Shown here piece by piece: positions 6,841 through 14,112 of a stretch of DNA of 24,469 bases. The stretch comes from Candidatus Omnitrophota bacterium (lineage in GTDB: Bacteria > Omnitrophota > Gorgyraeia > Duberdicusellales > 4484-171). A model generated the notes under the pieces. It was not told where the DNA came from. It searched no databases and saw only the letters and a program-made list of their open reading frames with translations. The stretch spans positions 1 to 24,469 of the forward strand of contig JALOBR010000010.1 of NCBI GenBank assembly GCA_023228195.1. The letters are read 5' to 3'. The stretch's first letter is position 1. Each line of letters opens with the position of its first letter. The translations under genes were made by a program, and so were the position numbers.

Positions 6841-6954
6841 ATGAAGGTAAGAAGTTCAGTAAAAAGAATTTGCGAAAGGTGTAAAATTGTAAGAAGAAAA
6901 GGCGTTGTGCGGGTTATTTGCAAAAATCAGAAGCACAAACAAAGACAAGGATAA
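6841..6954 (+). CDS. rpmJ: 50S ribosomal protein L36 (bL36), zinc form
   Basis: This 37-codon gene is short and easily missed. It encodes MKVRSSVKRICERCKIVRRK followed by GVVRVICKNQKHKQRQG. The zinc ligands are C11, C14, C27 and H32, the classic C-x2-C-x12-C-x4-H pattern of bL36. bL36 is a late-assembly protein of the 50S subunit. The ATG follows AAAAAAGGA. Placement after infA and before rpsM is the standard bacterial order. Confidence 0.96.
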   Translation: MKVRSSVKRICERCKIVRRKGVVRVICKNQKHKQRQG

Positions 6955-6978
6955 CAAACTAAACGAGGTGAATTAAAC

Positions 6979-7356
6979 ATGCCAAGAATTCTCGGTGTAG
7001 ATATTCCAAAAGAAAAGAAAATAAAAATTGCTCTTCAGTATCTTAACGGTGTAGGGCCTACTAATTGTTTTCGTATACTTTCTGCTATAGGGATAGACCC
7101 TGAAAAGCAAGCAGGAACCTTAACCGACGAAGAAATGTCAAAATTGGTTTCGTATATACAGGCTAACTACAAAATAGAAGGTGAACTCAGGCGAGAAATA
7201 ACACAAAATATAAGAAGATTGGTTGATATAGGTTGTTATCGTGGTTCTCGTCACAAGAAAGGTCTTCCGGTAAGAGGCCAGCGCACAAAATGTAATGCCA
7301 GGACGCGTAAAGGCCCACGCCCAAGAGTCGGCGGAGTTAAAAGGAAAGGCGGATAA
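6979..7356 (+). CDS. rpsM: 30S ribosomal protein S13 (uS13)
   Basis: uS13 lies in the 30S head and contacts the P-site tRNA and the 50S subunit. Visible hallmarks are MPRILGVDIPKEKKIKIALQ, the GVGPTNCFRIL helix-hairpin-helix, GCYRGSRHKKGLPVRGQRTK and the basic tail ARTRKGPRPRVGGVKRKGG. Length of 125 is standard. A CGAGGTGA ribosome-binding site precedes the ATG. It opens the alpha-operon set rpsM-rpsK-rpsD-rpoA-rplQ. Confidence 0.97.
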   Translation: MPRILGVDIPKEKKIKIALQYLNGVGPTNCFRILSAIGIDPEKQAGTLTDEEMSKLVSYIQANYKIEGELRREITQNIRRLVDIGCYRGSRHKKGLPVRGQRTKCNARTRKGPRPRVGGVKRKGG

Positions 7357-7370
7357 AAAGTAGGAGTGTT

Positions 7371-7760
7371 ATGGCGAAACAAAAAAGAGAAAAGAAAAAA
7401 AAGATTCATTTAACTTCTACTATGGGCGTTGTCCATGTGAAGTCGACATTTAATAACACCATAGTGACAATCACCGATTTTTCGGGTAATACTCTAGCGT
7501 GGGCATCGTCCGGCACAGTTGGTTTTAAGGGAACAAAAAAATCAACTCCATATGCCGCGCAGATAGCTTCTTTTGATGCCGCAAAGAAAGCAAAAGATTG
7601 TGGTTTAACTGATGTTGAGGTTTTGGTTAAAGGCCCTGGACCAGGAAGAGAGGCGGCAATACGTTCCATACAGGCGGCGGGGTTAAACGTAAAAAAAGTA
7701 AAAGATGTCACACCTTCTCCGCATAATGGATGCAGGCCGAGGAAAAAGAGAAGAGTTTAG
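7371..7760 (+). CDS. rpsK: 30S ribosomal protein S11 (uS11)
   Basis: uS11 forms part of the mRNA exit region on the 30S platform. The core VHVKSTFNNTIVTITDFSGN, the segment STPYAAQIA, GPGPGREAAIRSIQAAGL and the end DVTPSPHNGCRPRKKRRV are all diagnostic. The 129-residue length is normal. It follows rpsM by 14 bases with a TAGGAG site. A 71-base spacer then leads to rpsD. Confidence 0.97.
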   Translation: MAKQKREKKKKIHLTSTMGVVHVKSTFNNTIVTITDFSGNTLAWASSGTVGFKGTKKSTPYAAQIASFDAAKKAKDCGLTDVEVLVKGPGPGREAAIRSIQAAGLNVKKVKDVTPSPHNGCRPRKKRRV

Positions 7761-7831
7761 CGCAAGTAACAGATGGCGGCGATCAAAGGTCGAGTCTAAG
7801 AGATAGCAGATAAAAATAGTGAGGTTAAAAT

Positions 7832-8461
7832 ATGGGTAGGAATTTAGGGTCAAAATGTAAATTGTGCAGACGGGACGGAATGAAACTTTTTCTAAAGGGT
7901 ACACGTTGCTCGATGGAAAAATGCGCCTTTTCAAAAAGGCCAACGCCTCCTGGCATGCACACAAGGGTATCTTCCAAACCTTCTTATTACTCATTGCAGC
8001 TAAGAGAAAAACAGAGAGTAAAATGGATGTATGGGATGCTTGAGAAACAGTTTAGAAGGTTTTTTCAGGTTGCTACAAAGACCAAAGGAGCAACAGGAAG
8101 GGCTCTGTTGCAGCTTCTTGAGAGAAGGATTGATAACGTTATTTTTAGAATGTTATTTACCACATCGCGAGAATCTGCCCGGCAGATGGTTTTGCACGGA
8201 TTCGTTTTTGTTAACGGTAAAAGAGTGAATATTCCTTCTTATCTTATAAGCGCAGGGCAAACTATAGAAATAAAAGTAAAAGATAATACCAAGAAGGCGC
8301 TTAAAGAAACATACGATGCGAACACGAAAGATCGCAGTATAGCGGGTTGGTTAGAAATAGATAAAGAGGAGCTTCGCGCAAAAATTACACGTCTTCCTGA
8401 AAAAGAGGATCTTATATTGCCTGTCAATGAACAATTGATAGTGGAACTTTATTCTAAGTAA
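7832..8461 (+). CDS. rpsD: 30S ribosomal protein S4 (uS4), zinc-type
   Basis: uS4 nucleates 30S assembly and in many bacteria represses the alpha operon. The N-terminus carries four cysteines, C9, C12, C26 and C31, which mark the C+ zinc-binding form. The S4 RNA-binding domain starts near LLERRIDNVIFRM (about residue 92) and continues through ARQMVLHGFVFVNGKRVNIPSY. Length is 209. It lies between rpsK and rpoA as in E. coli, unlike Bacillus subtilis where rpsD is elsewhere. Confidence 0.97.
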   Translation: MGRNLGSKCKLCRRDGMKLFLKGTRCSMEKCAFSKRPTPPGMHTRVSSKPSYYSLQLREKQRVKWMYGMLEKQFRRFFQVATKTKGATGRALLQLLERRIDNVIFRMLFTTSRESARQMVLHGFVFVNGKRVNIPSYLISAGQTIEIKVKDNTKKALKETYDANTKDRSIAGWLEIDKEELRAKITRLPEKEDLILPVNEQLIVELYSK

Positions 8462-8462
8462 C

Positions 8463-8509
8463 GTCCTGCTCTTTGCGGGATGCCGTCCTAAGCGAAAGCT
8501 AAGCGGGAC
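8463..8509 (+). repeat. Two adjacent GTCC...GGGA hairpins between rpsD and rpoA
   Basis: Two short imperfect hairpins lie in tandem. The first is GTCCTGCTCTTTGCGGGAT, starting two bases after the rpsD stop. The second, about 8485-8509, opens with GTCC, has an AGC-GAAA-GCT core and closes with GGGAC. Both open with GTCC and close with GGGA, which suggests duplication or related repeat units. There is no T-run, so I do not call a terminator. Confidence 0.4.
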
Positions 8510-8565
8510 AAATATAGAGAATCAAACATAAATATTCGTAAACGATACAATGAGGAGGTAAAACA

Positions 8566-9552
8566 ATGGGAATAACTTGGCGAGATTTCCAATTTCCCAA
8601 AAGAATAACAGTCGAACAAGAAACTTATTGCCCTAATTACGGCAAATTCGTCGCTGATCCTCTGGAGAGAGGTTATGGCGTTACTCTGGGCAACGCACTC
8701 CGTCGTGTGCTTATTTCTTCTATTGAAGGCGCAGCCATCACTTCTGTTAAGATAGAAGGAGTATCTCATGAATTTTCTACAATTGAAGGGGTCATGGAAG
8801 ACGTTCCGGAGATAATCTTAAATATTAAGAACGTTGTTCTGCGTTCATATTCCAAATCTCCCAAGAAAATAACCTTGAAAGTAGAAGGGGAAAAGCAAGT
8901 AAAAGCTTCAGATATTACTACCGATGAGAGTATCGAAGTTATAAATCCCGACCAGCACATCGCAACACTTACTTCGAAGAAAGCACGTCTCGAAATAGAA
9001 ATGGAAGTAGGCCGCGGCAGGGGGTTTGTTCTCGCGGAGAACAATAAAAGGGAAGATATGCCTATCGGAGTTATTCCGATAGATTCGATTTTTACTCCGG
9101 TTAAAAGAGTCACCTTTAAAGTAGAAAATACCAGGGTTGGAAAAAGAACAGATTACGATAAGCTTATTATAGAAATTTTTACAAACGCAAGTATAGAACC
9201 GAAAGAAGCTCTAATCTATGCCGCCAAGGTTTTAAGCAAGCATTTAGAACTTTTCTTTACCCTTGGTGAGATTCCCGAAGAGGAGACTGAGGAACTTACG
9301 CCGGAGGAAGTTTCGCTTTATGAAAAATTAAAAATTCCTATAACTGAGCTGGAACTTTCGGTGCGTAGCGCAAATTGCCTGAGGGAGGCAAACATAAAAA
9401 GTTTAGCTGACTTGGTTGAGAGAACAGAAACTGAAATATTATCTTACCGTAATTTCGGCAAGAAATCGCTCACTGAAGTGGCTAATTTGCTTAAAACTAT
9501 GGGGCTTAATCTTGGCACAAAGATTGACAGAAAGAAATTGGAATTAGCATGA
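8566..9552 (+). CDS. rpoA: DNA-directed RNA polymerase subunit alpha
   Basis: The alpha subunit dimerises to scaffold RNA polymerase, and its C-terminal domain contacts UP elements and activators. The N-terminal domain (about 1-235) has PLERGYGVTLGNALRRVLIS and the EGV-x-EDV motif. An acidic linker (about 236-250) leads to the helix-hairpin-helix C-terminal domain with VRSANCL, where R267 matches the DNA-binding arginine R265 of E. coli, and NFGKKSLTEV. Length of 328 is standard. GAGGAGG lies ahead of the ATG. Confidence 0.98.
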   Translation: MGITWRDFQFPKRITVEQETYCPNYGKFVADPLERGYGVTLGNALRRVLISSIEGAAITSVKIEGVSHEFSTIEGVMEDVPEIILNIKNVVLRSYSKSPKKITLKVEGEKQVKASDITTDESIEVINPDQHIATLTSKKARLEIEMEVGRGRGFVLAENNKREDMPIGVIPIDSIFTPVKRVTFKVENTRVGKRTDYDKLIIEIFTNASIEPKEALIYAAKVLSKHLELFFTLGEIPEEETEELTPEEVSLYEKLKIPITELELSVRSANCLREANIKSLADLVERTETEILSYRNFGKKSLTEVANLLKTMGLNLGTKIDRKKLELA

Positions 9553-10064
9553 GACATAGAAAAAACAGCCAAAAATTTTCCCGTTCAAGGGCGCAAAGAA
9601 AAGCACTTAAAAAATCGTTGCTGCGTTCGCTGATAATTTATGAACGCATTAAGACAAGCGAAGCAAAAGCGAAAGAATTAAGCAGCTGGATAGACAGGCT
9701 CATATCTTTGGCGAAAGAGCCAACATTGGCAAACAAGCGGCTTGCTTACAAAGTGCTTTGCGACCATATGCTGGTTAAGAAATTGTTTGATAATATCGCG
9801 CCGCGTTTTAAGGGTATAAACGGCGGATATAGCCGGATTTTCGGTTTAGGTTACCGCAAGGGAGATGCTTCTAAGATTTCGCTTATAGAATTGACTCGAG
9901 TCGAAAAGAAAGAAAAGAAAATAATACAGAAAAAAGAAAAAGAGCAAAAAAACGTGGAAGTAGAAAGAAAAGAAGAAAGACACGCGCCGCTTAAAGAAAA
10001 GCCTAAGAAAACTATAATTGACGGGGTTAAGGGAATTTTTAAAAAAGAGAGAGACTCTCTTTAA
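9549..10064 (+). CDS. rplQ: 50S ribosomal protein L17 (bL17) with lysine-rich C-terminal extension
   Basis: bL17 is a 50S protein near the exit tunnel. Residues 1-116 form the family core: MRHRKNSQKFSRSRAQRKAL, then the SLIIYERIKTSEAKAKEL and GGYSRIFGLGYRKGDASKISLIEL blocks. The protein is 171 residues, against about 116-130 in many bacteria. The extra 50 or so residues are rich in K and E (KKEKKIIQKKEKEQKNVEVERKEE) and probably form a charged helix or disordered tail. The start overlaps rpoA by ATGA. Confidence 0.95.
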   Translation: MRHRKNSQKFSRSRAQRKALKKSLLRSLIIYERIKTSEAKAKELSSWIDRLISLAKEPTLANKRLAYKVLCDHMLVKKLFDNIAPRFKGINGGYSRIFGLGYRKGDASKISLIELTRVEKKEKKIIQKKEKEQKNVEVERKEERHAPLKEKPKKTIIDGVKGIFKKERDSL

Positions 10065-10091
10065 TAATCGTCCACTAAAAATTTAAAATAA

Positions 10092-11246
10092 ATGATTAGC
10101 TCGCGAGTTAAGCTTTTGAGCTCATCTTCCACTCTAAAGATAACCGCTTTAACTAAAAAGCTTAAGAAAGAAGGTAAAGACGTTGTCAATTTCGCAGCGG
10201 GCGAGCCTGATTTTGACACCCCTTCATTTATCAAGGAAAAAGCAAAGCTAGCCATAGACAAGGGGTTGACAAAATACACCCCATCTGCCGGAACTAACGA
10301 AATCCGCGAAGCAATTTGCCGCAAGTTAAAAGAAGATAATAATATTCCCTGTGAAAGTTCAAATATCATAGTTACAAGCGGCGCAAAATACGCAATTTTT
10401 GCATCAATGGTTACTTTCCTTGATAAGGGCGAAGAAGTTTTGATTCCCTCACCTTTTTGGGTAAGTTACCCTGAAATGGCAAAGCTTTGCGGCGCAAAAG
10501 TAAAAGTTGTAAACGCAAAAGCAAGAGACAACTTTAAATTAAGCGTAGACTCATTAGCTCGTGCCATATCCAAGAAAACCAAATTGCTCGTACTGAATTA
10601 TCCCAGTAATCCTACCGGCGCGACCTACAGCGAGAATGAATTAAAGGCAATCTACGACGTCGTAAAAGATAAAAATATAATAGTTTTAAGCGATGAAATA
10701 TATGAGATACTTTCTTACGATGGAGCGAAGCATGTAAGTTTTGCTTCGATAGGCGATGCGCATAAGTTTACCGTTACAATAAATGGTTTCTCAAAAAGTT
10801 TTTCGATGACAGGGTGGCGCCTTGGTTACCTTGAGGCTGCTTCAAATTTCATAGAAGCAATTTCGAAAGTAATAGACCATACCACTTCCTGCGCGTCTTC
10901 CGTATCGCAGGCGGCAGGGCTTGCGGCAATCCAGGACAAAAAGTGGCCGCAAACAATGCGTGAAGAATTTGAAAACAGGCGTAATTTACTTTTTAACGGG
11001 CTTTCTTCTTTAAAAAAAATTAAGCCTATTAAGCCAAGCGGCACTTTTTATATGTTTTGTGACATAAAAAAGAGCGGCTTAAACAGCGTTGAATTCTCGT
11101 CGCAGCTTTTGGATAAGCAGCTTGTTTCAACCATACCGGCAGATAGCTTTGGGGCGGAAGGTTATATACGTTTAAGTTTCGCTACTTCGATTCAGGATAT
11201 CGAAAAGGGTATCGAAAGAATAAAATCATTTAGTTTAGGTTTATAA
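10092..11246 (+). CDS. Class I PLP-dependent aminotransferase, probably aspartate aminotransferase
   Basis: The protein resembles the I-gamma/1b group of aspartate aminotransferases (aspartate plus 2-oxoglutarate to oxaloacetate plus glutamate). Visible signs are VVNFAAGEPDFDTP (32-45), YTPSAG (62-67), LNYPSNPTGA (168-177), SDEIYE (200-205), the PLP lysine K235 in NGFSKSFSMTGWRLGY, and a C-terminal YIRLSFA with the carboxylate-binding arginine. Length of 384 is normal. The neighbours downstream make 2-oxoglutarate and oxaloacetate, its expected partners. A broader substrate range (aromatic or prephenate) cannot be excluded. No clear Shine-Dalgarno is seen. Confidence 0.88.
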   Translation: MISSRVKLLSSSSTLKITALTKKLKKEGKDVVNFAAGEPDFDTPSFIKEKAKLAIDKGLTKYTPSAGTNEIREAICRKLKEDNNIPCESSNIIVTSGAKYAIFASMVTFLDKGEEVLIPSPFWVSYPEMAKLCGAKVKVVNAKARDNFKLSVDSLARAISKKTKLLVLNYPSNPTGATYSENELKAIYDVVKDKNIIVLSDEIYEILSYDGAKHVSFASIGDAHKFTVTINGFSKSFSMTGWRLGYLEAASNFIEAISKVIDHTTSCASSVSQAAGLAAIQDKKWPQTMREEFENRRNLLFNGLSSLKKIKPIKPSGTFYMFCDIKKSGLNSVEFSSQLLDKQLVSTIPADSFGAEGYIRLSFATSIQDIEKGIERIKSFSLGL

Positions 11247-11247
11247 T

Positions 11248-12501
11248 ATGGGCAATACTGTTATAGAAAAAATATTATCAGCGCATTCCAAAAATAAACT
11301 TCGTGCGGGCGAGGTAGGAATATGTTCGGTTGATTTCTGTTTTTCGCAGGACGGAACTACCTCACTTGTGCTTGATGGTTTGAACCAGTTTAGAAACGTA
11401 AAATCTCCAAAGAAATATGCAATGTTTATCGACCATTCAGCTCCTTCCCCAAGTATGGGGGTCTCAAAGGTTCATAGCAGGATGCGTGAGTTTACAAACT
11501 TAAATAAAAATTTGTTTTTTGACGTAGGTTGCGGAATATCTCATCAGCTGGTGGTTGAGGAAGGTTTTGCCTATCCCGGAGCACTTATCTTGGGCGCCGA
11601 TTCACATACTTCAACAGCCGGGGCACTTAGCGCTGCGGCTTTTGGTGTTGGCTCAACCGATTTGGCTATTACCTTGGCTACAGGTAAAAACTGGTTTAAA
11701 GTTCCTTCTACTTATAAAATTATCATAAAAGGAAAAATACCAAGGGGCGTGTTTAGTAAAGACATAATCCTTAATATAATTCATAAGCTAACCGCAAACG
11801 GCGCAACCTATAAGTCAGTTGAATTCTCCGGGGAAGCAATTGATAAACTTTCAATGGATGGCCGTTTTACCATAACCAATATGACTATAGAATTTGGAGC
11901 AAAATGCGGGCTTATGCCTTGCGATAAGAAAGTTTTAAACTATCTTTCTTTGATAGGCGTTAAAAAACATAAATCGGTTTATCCAGATAGTGATTGCAAA
12001 TACGAAAAGGTTTTGGAGTTTGATGTCTCAAAACTTTCTCCTTGTGTTGCTAAGCCGCATACCGTCGATAATGGCGCGAGCATAGAAGAGGTTGAAGGGC
12101 TAAAAATTCAACAGGCTTATTTAGGCACTTGTACTAATGGAAGGCTTGAGGATTTGGAAATAGCAGCTAAAATAGTAAAAGGGAGAAAGGTTAGCAAAGA
12201 AATAAAATTCTTGGTTGCTCCTGCTTCTTCAAAAATATTCCTTGAGGCTTTACGTAAGGGCTACATCAAGACGTTTCTTGAGGCTGGCGCGATTGTACTT
12301 CCTGCAGGTTGTGGCCCTTGTGTTGGAACGCATCAAGGGGTGCCTGCGGACGGGGAGATTGTGCTTTCCAGCGCAAACAGGAATTTTAAAGGCAGAATGG
12401 GTAACCCGAACAGTTTTATTTATCTTGCTTCTCCGGCAACAGTTGCATCAAGCGCCATTACCGGAAAAATTACCGATCCAAGGAAATATATTAAGAAATA
12501 G
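11248..12501 (+). CDS. Aconitase / 3-isopropylmalate dehydratase family, large subunit
   Basis: This is the large subunit of a two-subunit Fe-S hydro-lyase of the LeuC/homoaconitase type. The [4Fe-4S] ligands are C295 (YLGTCTNGR), C355 and C358 (AGCGPCVG). The HSAPSP segment (63-68), GADSHTSTAGALSAAAFGVG and GRMGNPNSF are also family marks. At 417 residues it matches the short archaeal-type group, not the 465-residue E. coli LeuC. By similarity alone it would be named leuC. Next to an isocitrate dehydrogenase and a malate dehydrogenase, I infer that citrate/isocitrate isomerisation is the likelier job. The matching small subunit follows after pilT. Confidence 0.85.
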   Translation: MGNTVIEKILSAHSKNKLRAGEVGICSVDFCFSQDGTTSLVLDGLNQFRNVKSPKKYAMFIDHSAPSPSMGVSKVHSRMREFTNLNKNLFFDVGCGISHQLVVEEGFAYPGALILGADSHTSTAGALSAAAFGVGSTDLAITLATGKNWFKVPSTYKIIIKGKIPRGVFSKDIILNIIHKLTANGATYKSVEFSGEAIDKLSMDGRFTITNMTIEFGAKCGLMPCDKKVLNYLSLIGVKKHKSVYPDSDCKYEKVLEFDVSKLSPCVAKPHTVDNGASIEEVEGLKIQQAYLGTCTNGRLEDLEIAAKIVKGRKVSKEIKFLVAPASSKIFLEALRKGYIKTFLEAGAIVLPAGCGPCVGTHQGVPADGEIVLSSANRNFKGRMGNPNSFIYLASPATVASSAITGKITDPRKYIKK

Positions 12502-12548
12502 ATGTTTTATTCTAAAAGTTTTTGTTCTTTTTTTAAGAGGGAGGTGCC

Positions 12549-13601
12549 ATGGTAAATATAAACAGTCTCCTTAAATTGACAATGGAAAGGTCGGCAAGTG
12601 ACCTCCATATTACAGTTAATAGTTCGCCCATAATAAGAATTGACGGAAGTTTACTTGTTTTAACCGACATACCTGCTTTGCATTCAGAAGAGACCAAAGC
12701 GCTCATCTATAGTATATTAAATGATGACCAAAAGGCCGTTTTTGAAAAGGATAAGGAGCTAGACTTTTCGTTTTCGCTCCCTAACATGGATAGGTTTAGG
12801 GTAAACATTCATTATCAAAAAGGAAATGTTGAAGGTGCTTTCAGGCGTATTCCCCAGCAGATACCTAATATAGAGGATTTGGGTCTTCCTGCCGTAGTGC
12901 ATGATCTTTTAAGAAGACCGAATGGTTTGGTTCTTTTGACCGGACCTACCGGAACCGGTAAAAGTACAACTCTTGCGGCAATGCTCGATATAATAAACAG
13001 TGAACGGAAGGAAATGATTATCTGCATTGAAGATCCGATTGAATTCGTTCACGCAAATAAAAAAAGTATTATAAAACAAAGAGAAGTTTATGCTGATACT
13101 CATTCATTTCCGGAAGCTTTGCGCCGCGCTTTAAGGCAGGATCCAAACGTAATTGTAGTCGGTGAAATGCGTGATTTAGAGACCATTGCGACAACCTTGA
13201 CTGCGGCGGAAACCGGACACTTGGTGTTTGCCACGCTTCATACTCCTGATGCTCCCCAGACTGTTCAGAGAATAATAGATGTGTTTCCTCCACACCAGCA
13301 GAAACAGGTAAGAGTTCAGCTCGCAGATTGCCTTCAGGGCGTAATATCGCAGCTGCTTCTTCCGCGCGCGGGAGGAAAAGGAAGAATCCTGGCCACGGAA
13401 GTTTTAGTCGCTACCCCCGGAATAAGGAATCTAATCAGAGAAGGAGAGGTCGCGCAGATTCCTTCAATGATTCAAATGGGCGGGCAATACGGTATGTACA
13501 CAATTGATAAAAACCTAAAAGAGCTTTACAAGAAAGGCGTAATAACCAAAGAAATAGCCCTTATGAAGGTAAGAAACGTTGTTGAATTCGAAAGCCTATG
13601 A
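12549..13601 (+). CDS. pilT: Type IV pilus retraction ATPase PilT
   Basis: PilT is a hexameric cytoplasmic ATPase that drives pilus retraction and twitching. The 350-residue protein has an N-terminal PAS-like domain (SASDLHI, 15-21), Walker A GPTGTGKST (132-140), an Asp box around EDPIEF (161-166), Walker B VIVVGEMRD (201-209), and the His box AETGHLVFATLHT. The C-terminal GIRNLIREGEVAQIPSMIQ matches the AIRNLIRE retraction motif that separates PilT from PilB. It sits, oddly, between the two subunits of an aconitase-family enzyme, and its stop overlaps the next start by ATGA. Confidence 0.94.
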   Translation: MVNINSLLKLTMERSASDLHITVNSSPIIRIDGSLLVLTDIPALHSEETKALIYSILNDDQKAVFEKDKELDFSFSLPNMDRFRVNIHYQKGNVEGAFRRIPQQIPNIEDLGLPAVVHDLLRRPNGLVLLTGPTGTGKSTTLAAMLDIINSERKEMIICIEDPIEFVHANKKSIIKQREVYADTHSFPEALRRALRQDPNVIVVGEMRDLETIATTLTAAETGHLVFATLHTPDAPQTVQRIIDVFPPHQQKQVRVQLADCLQGVISQLLLPRAGGKGRILATEVLVATPGIRNLIREGEVAQIPSMIQMGGQYGMYTIDKNLKELYKKGVITKEIALMKVRNVVEFESL

Positions 13602-14098
13602 ACTTTGAAGGAAAAGTTTTTAAGTTTGGCGATAGCATAAATACCGATTGGATAATATCGGGAAGGTATAAATTTTCTATTACCGATATGAAAAAACTAT
13701 CCCAATATCTTTTTGAAGACATTCGGCCTAACTTTTATAAAGAGATAATTCCTAACAAGTCAATTATTGTTGCCGGAGAAAATTTCGGCATGGGTTCGTC
13801 CCGCGAGCAGGCACCCTGGGTAATTAAAGAATCCGGCATAGTATGCATAGTCGCGAAAAGTTTTGCCCGTATATTTTATCGAAATGCTTTTAACATCGGG
13901 CTTCCTTTGATTGAAACGGATACTTCATCAATTGCCGAGGCTAACACTCTGAGGATTGATGTAGATAACGGTATCATGCATAATTCAAGCACCAATGAAG
14001 CATTAGAATTTATTCCCTGGAATAGTTTTAGGAAAGAATTGGTTGCCTGCGGCGGCATAATAAATTATTTACAGAAACATAAAGATTTTAAGATCTAA
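13598..14098 (+). CDS. Aconitase / 3-isopropylmalate dehydratase family, small subunit
   Basis: This 166-residue protein is the swivel-domain partner of the large subunit encoded at 11248-12501. Family marks are FGDSINTDWIISGRY (10-24), VAGENFGMGSSREQAPW (58-74) with the catalytic-site arginine R69, and SFARIFYRNAFNIGLPLI. The loop that sets substrate choice, about residues 23-29, reads RYKFSIT. This differs from the YLRT seen in archaeal homoaconitases and from typical LeuD loops, so substrate cannot be read off with confidence. The GCGSSRE cysteine of many relatives is a methionine here. Translation is probably coupled to pilT. Confidence 0.87.
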   Translation: MNFEGKVFKFGDSINTDWIISGRYKFSITDMKKLSQYLFEDIRPNFYKEIIPNKSIIVAGENFGMGSSREQAPWVIKESGIVCIVAKSFARIFYRNAFNIGLPLIETDTSSIAEANTLRIDVDNGIMHNSSTNEALEFIPWNSFRKELVACGGIINYLQKHKDFKI

Positions 14099-14112
14099 AA
14101 ACATGTCAATCC

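Noticed and set aside
7762..7812. A third CACAGAT-type repeat between rpsK and rpsD
   Set aside because: Only scattered ACAGAT/GCAGAT matches are present and no convincing paired arms, so it may be a decayed copy at best.
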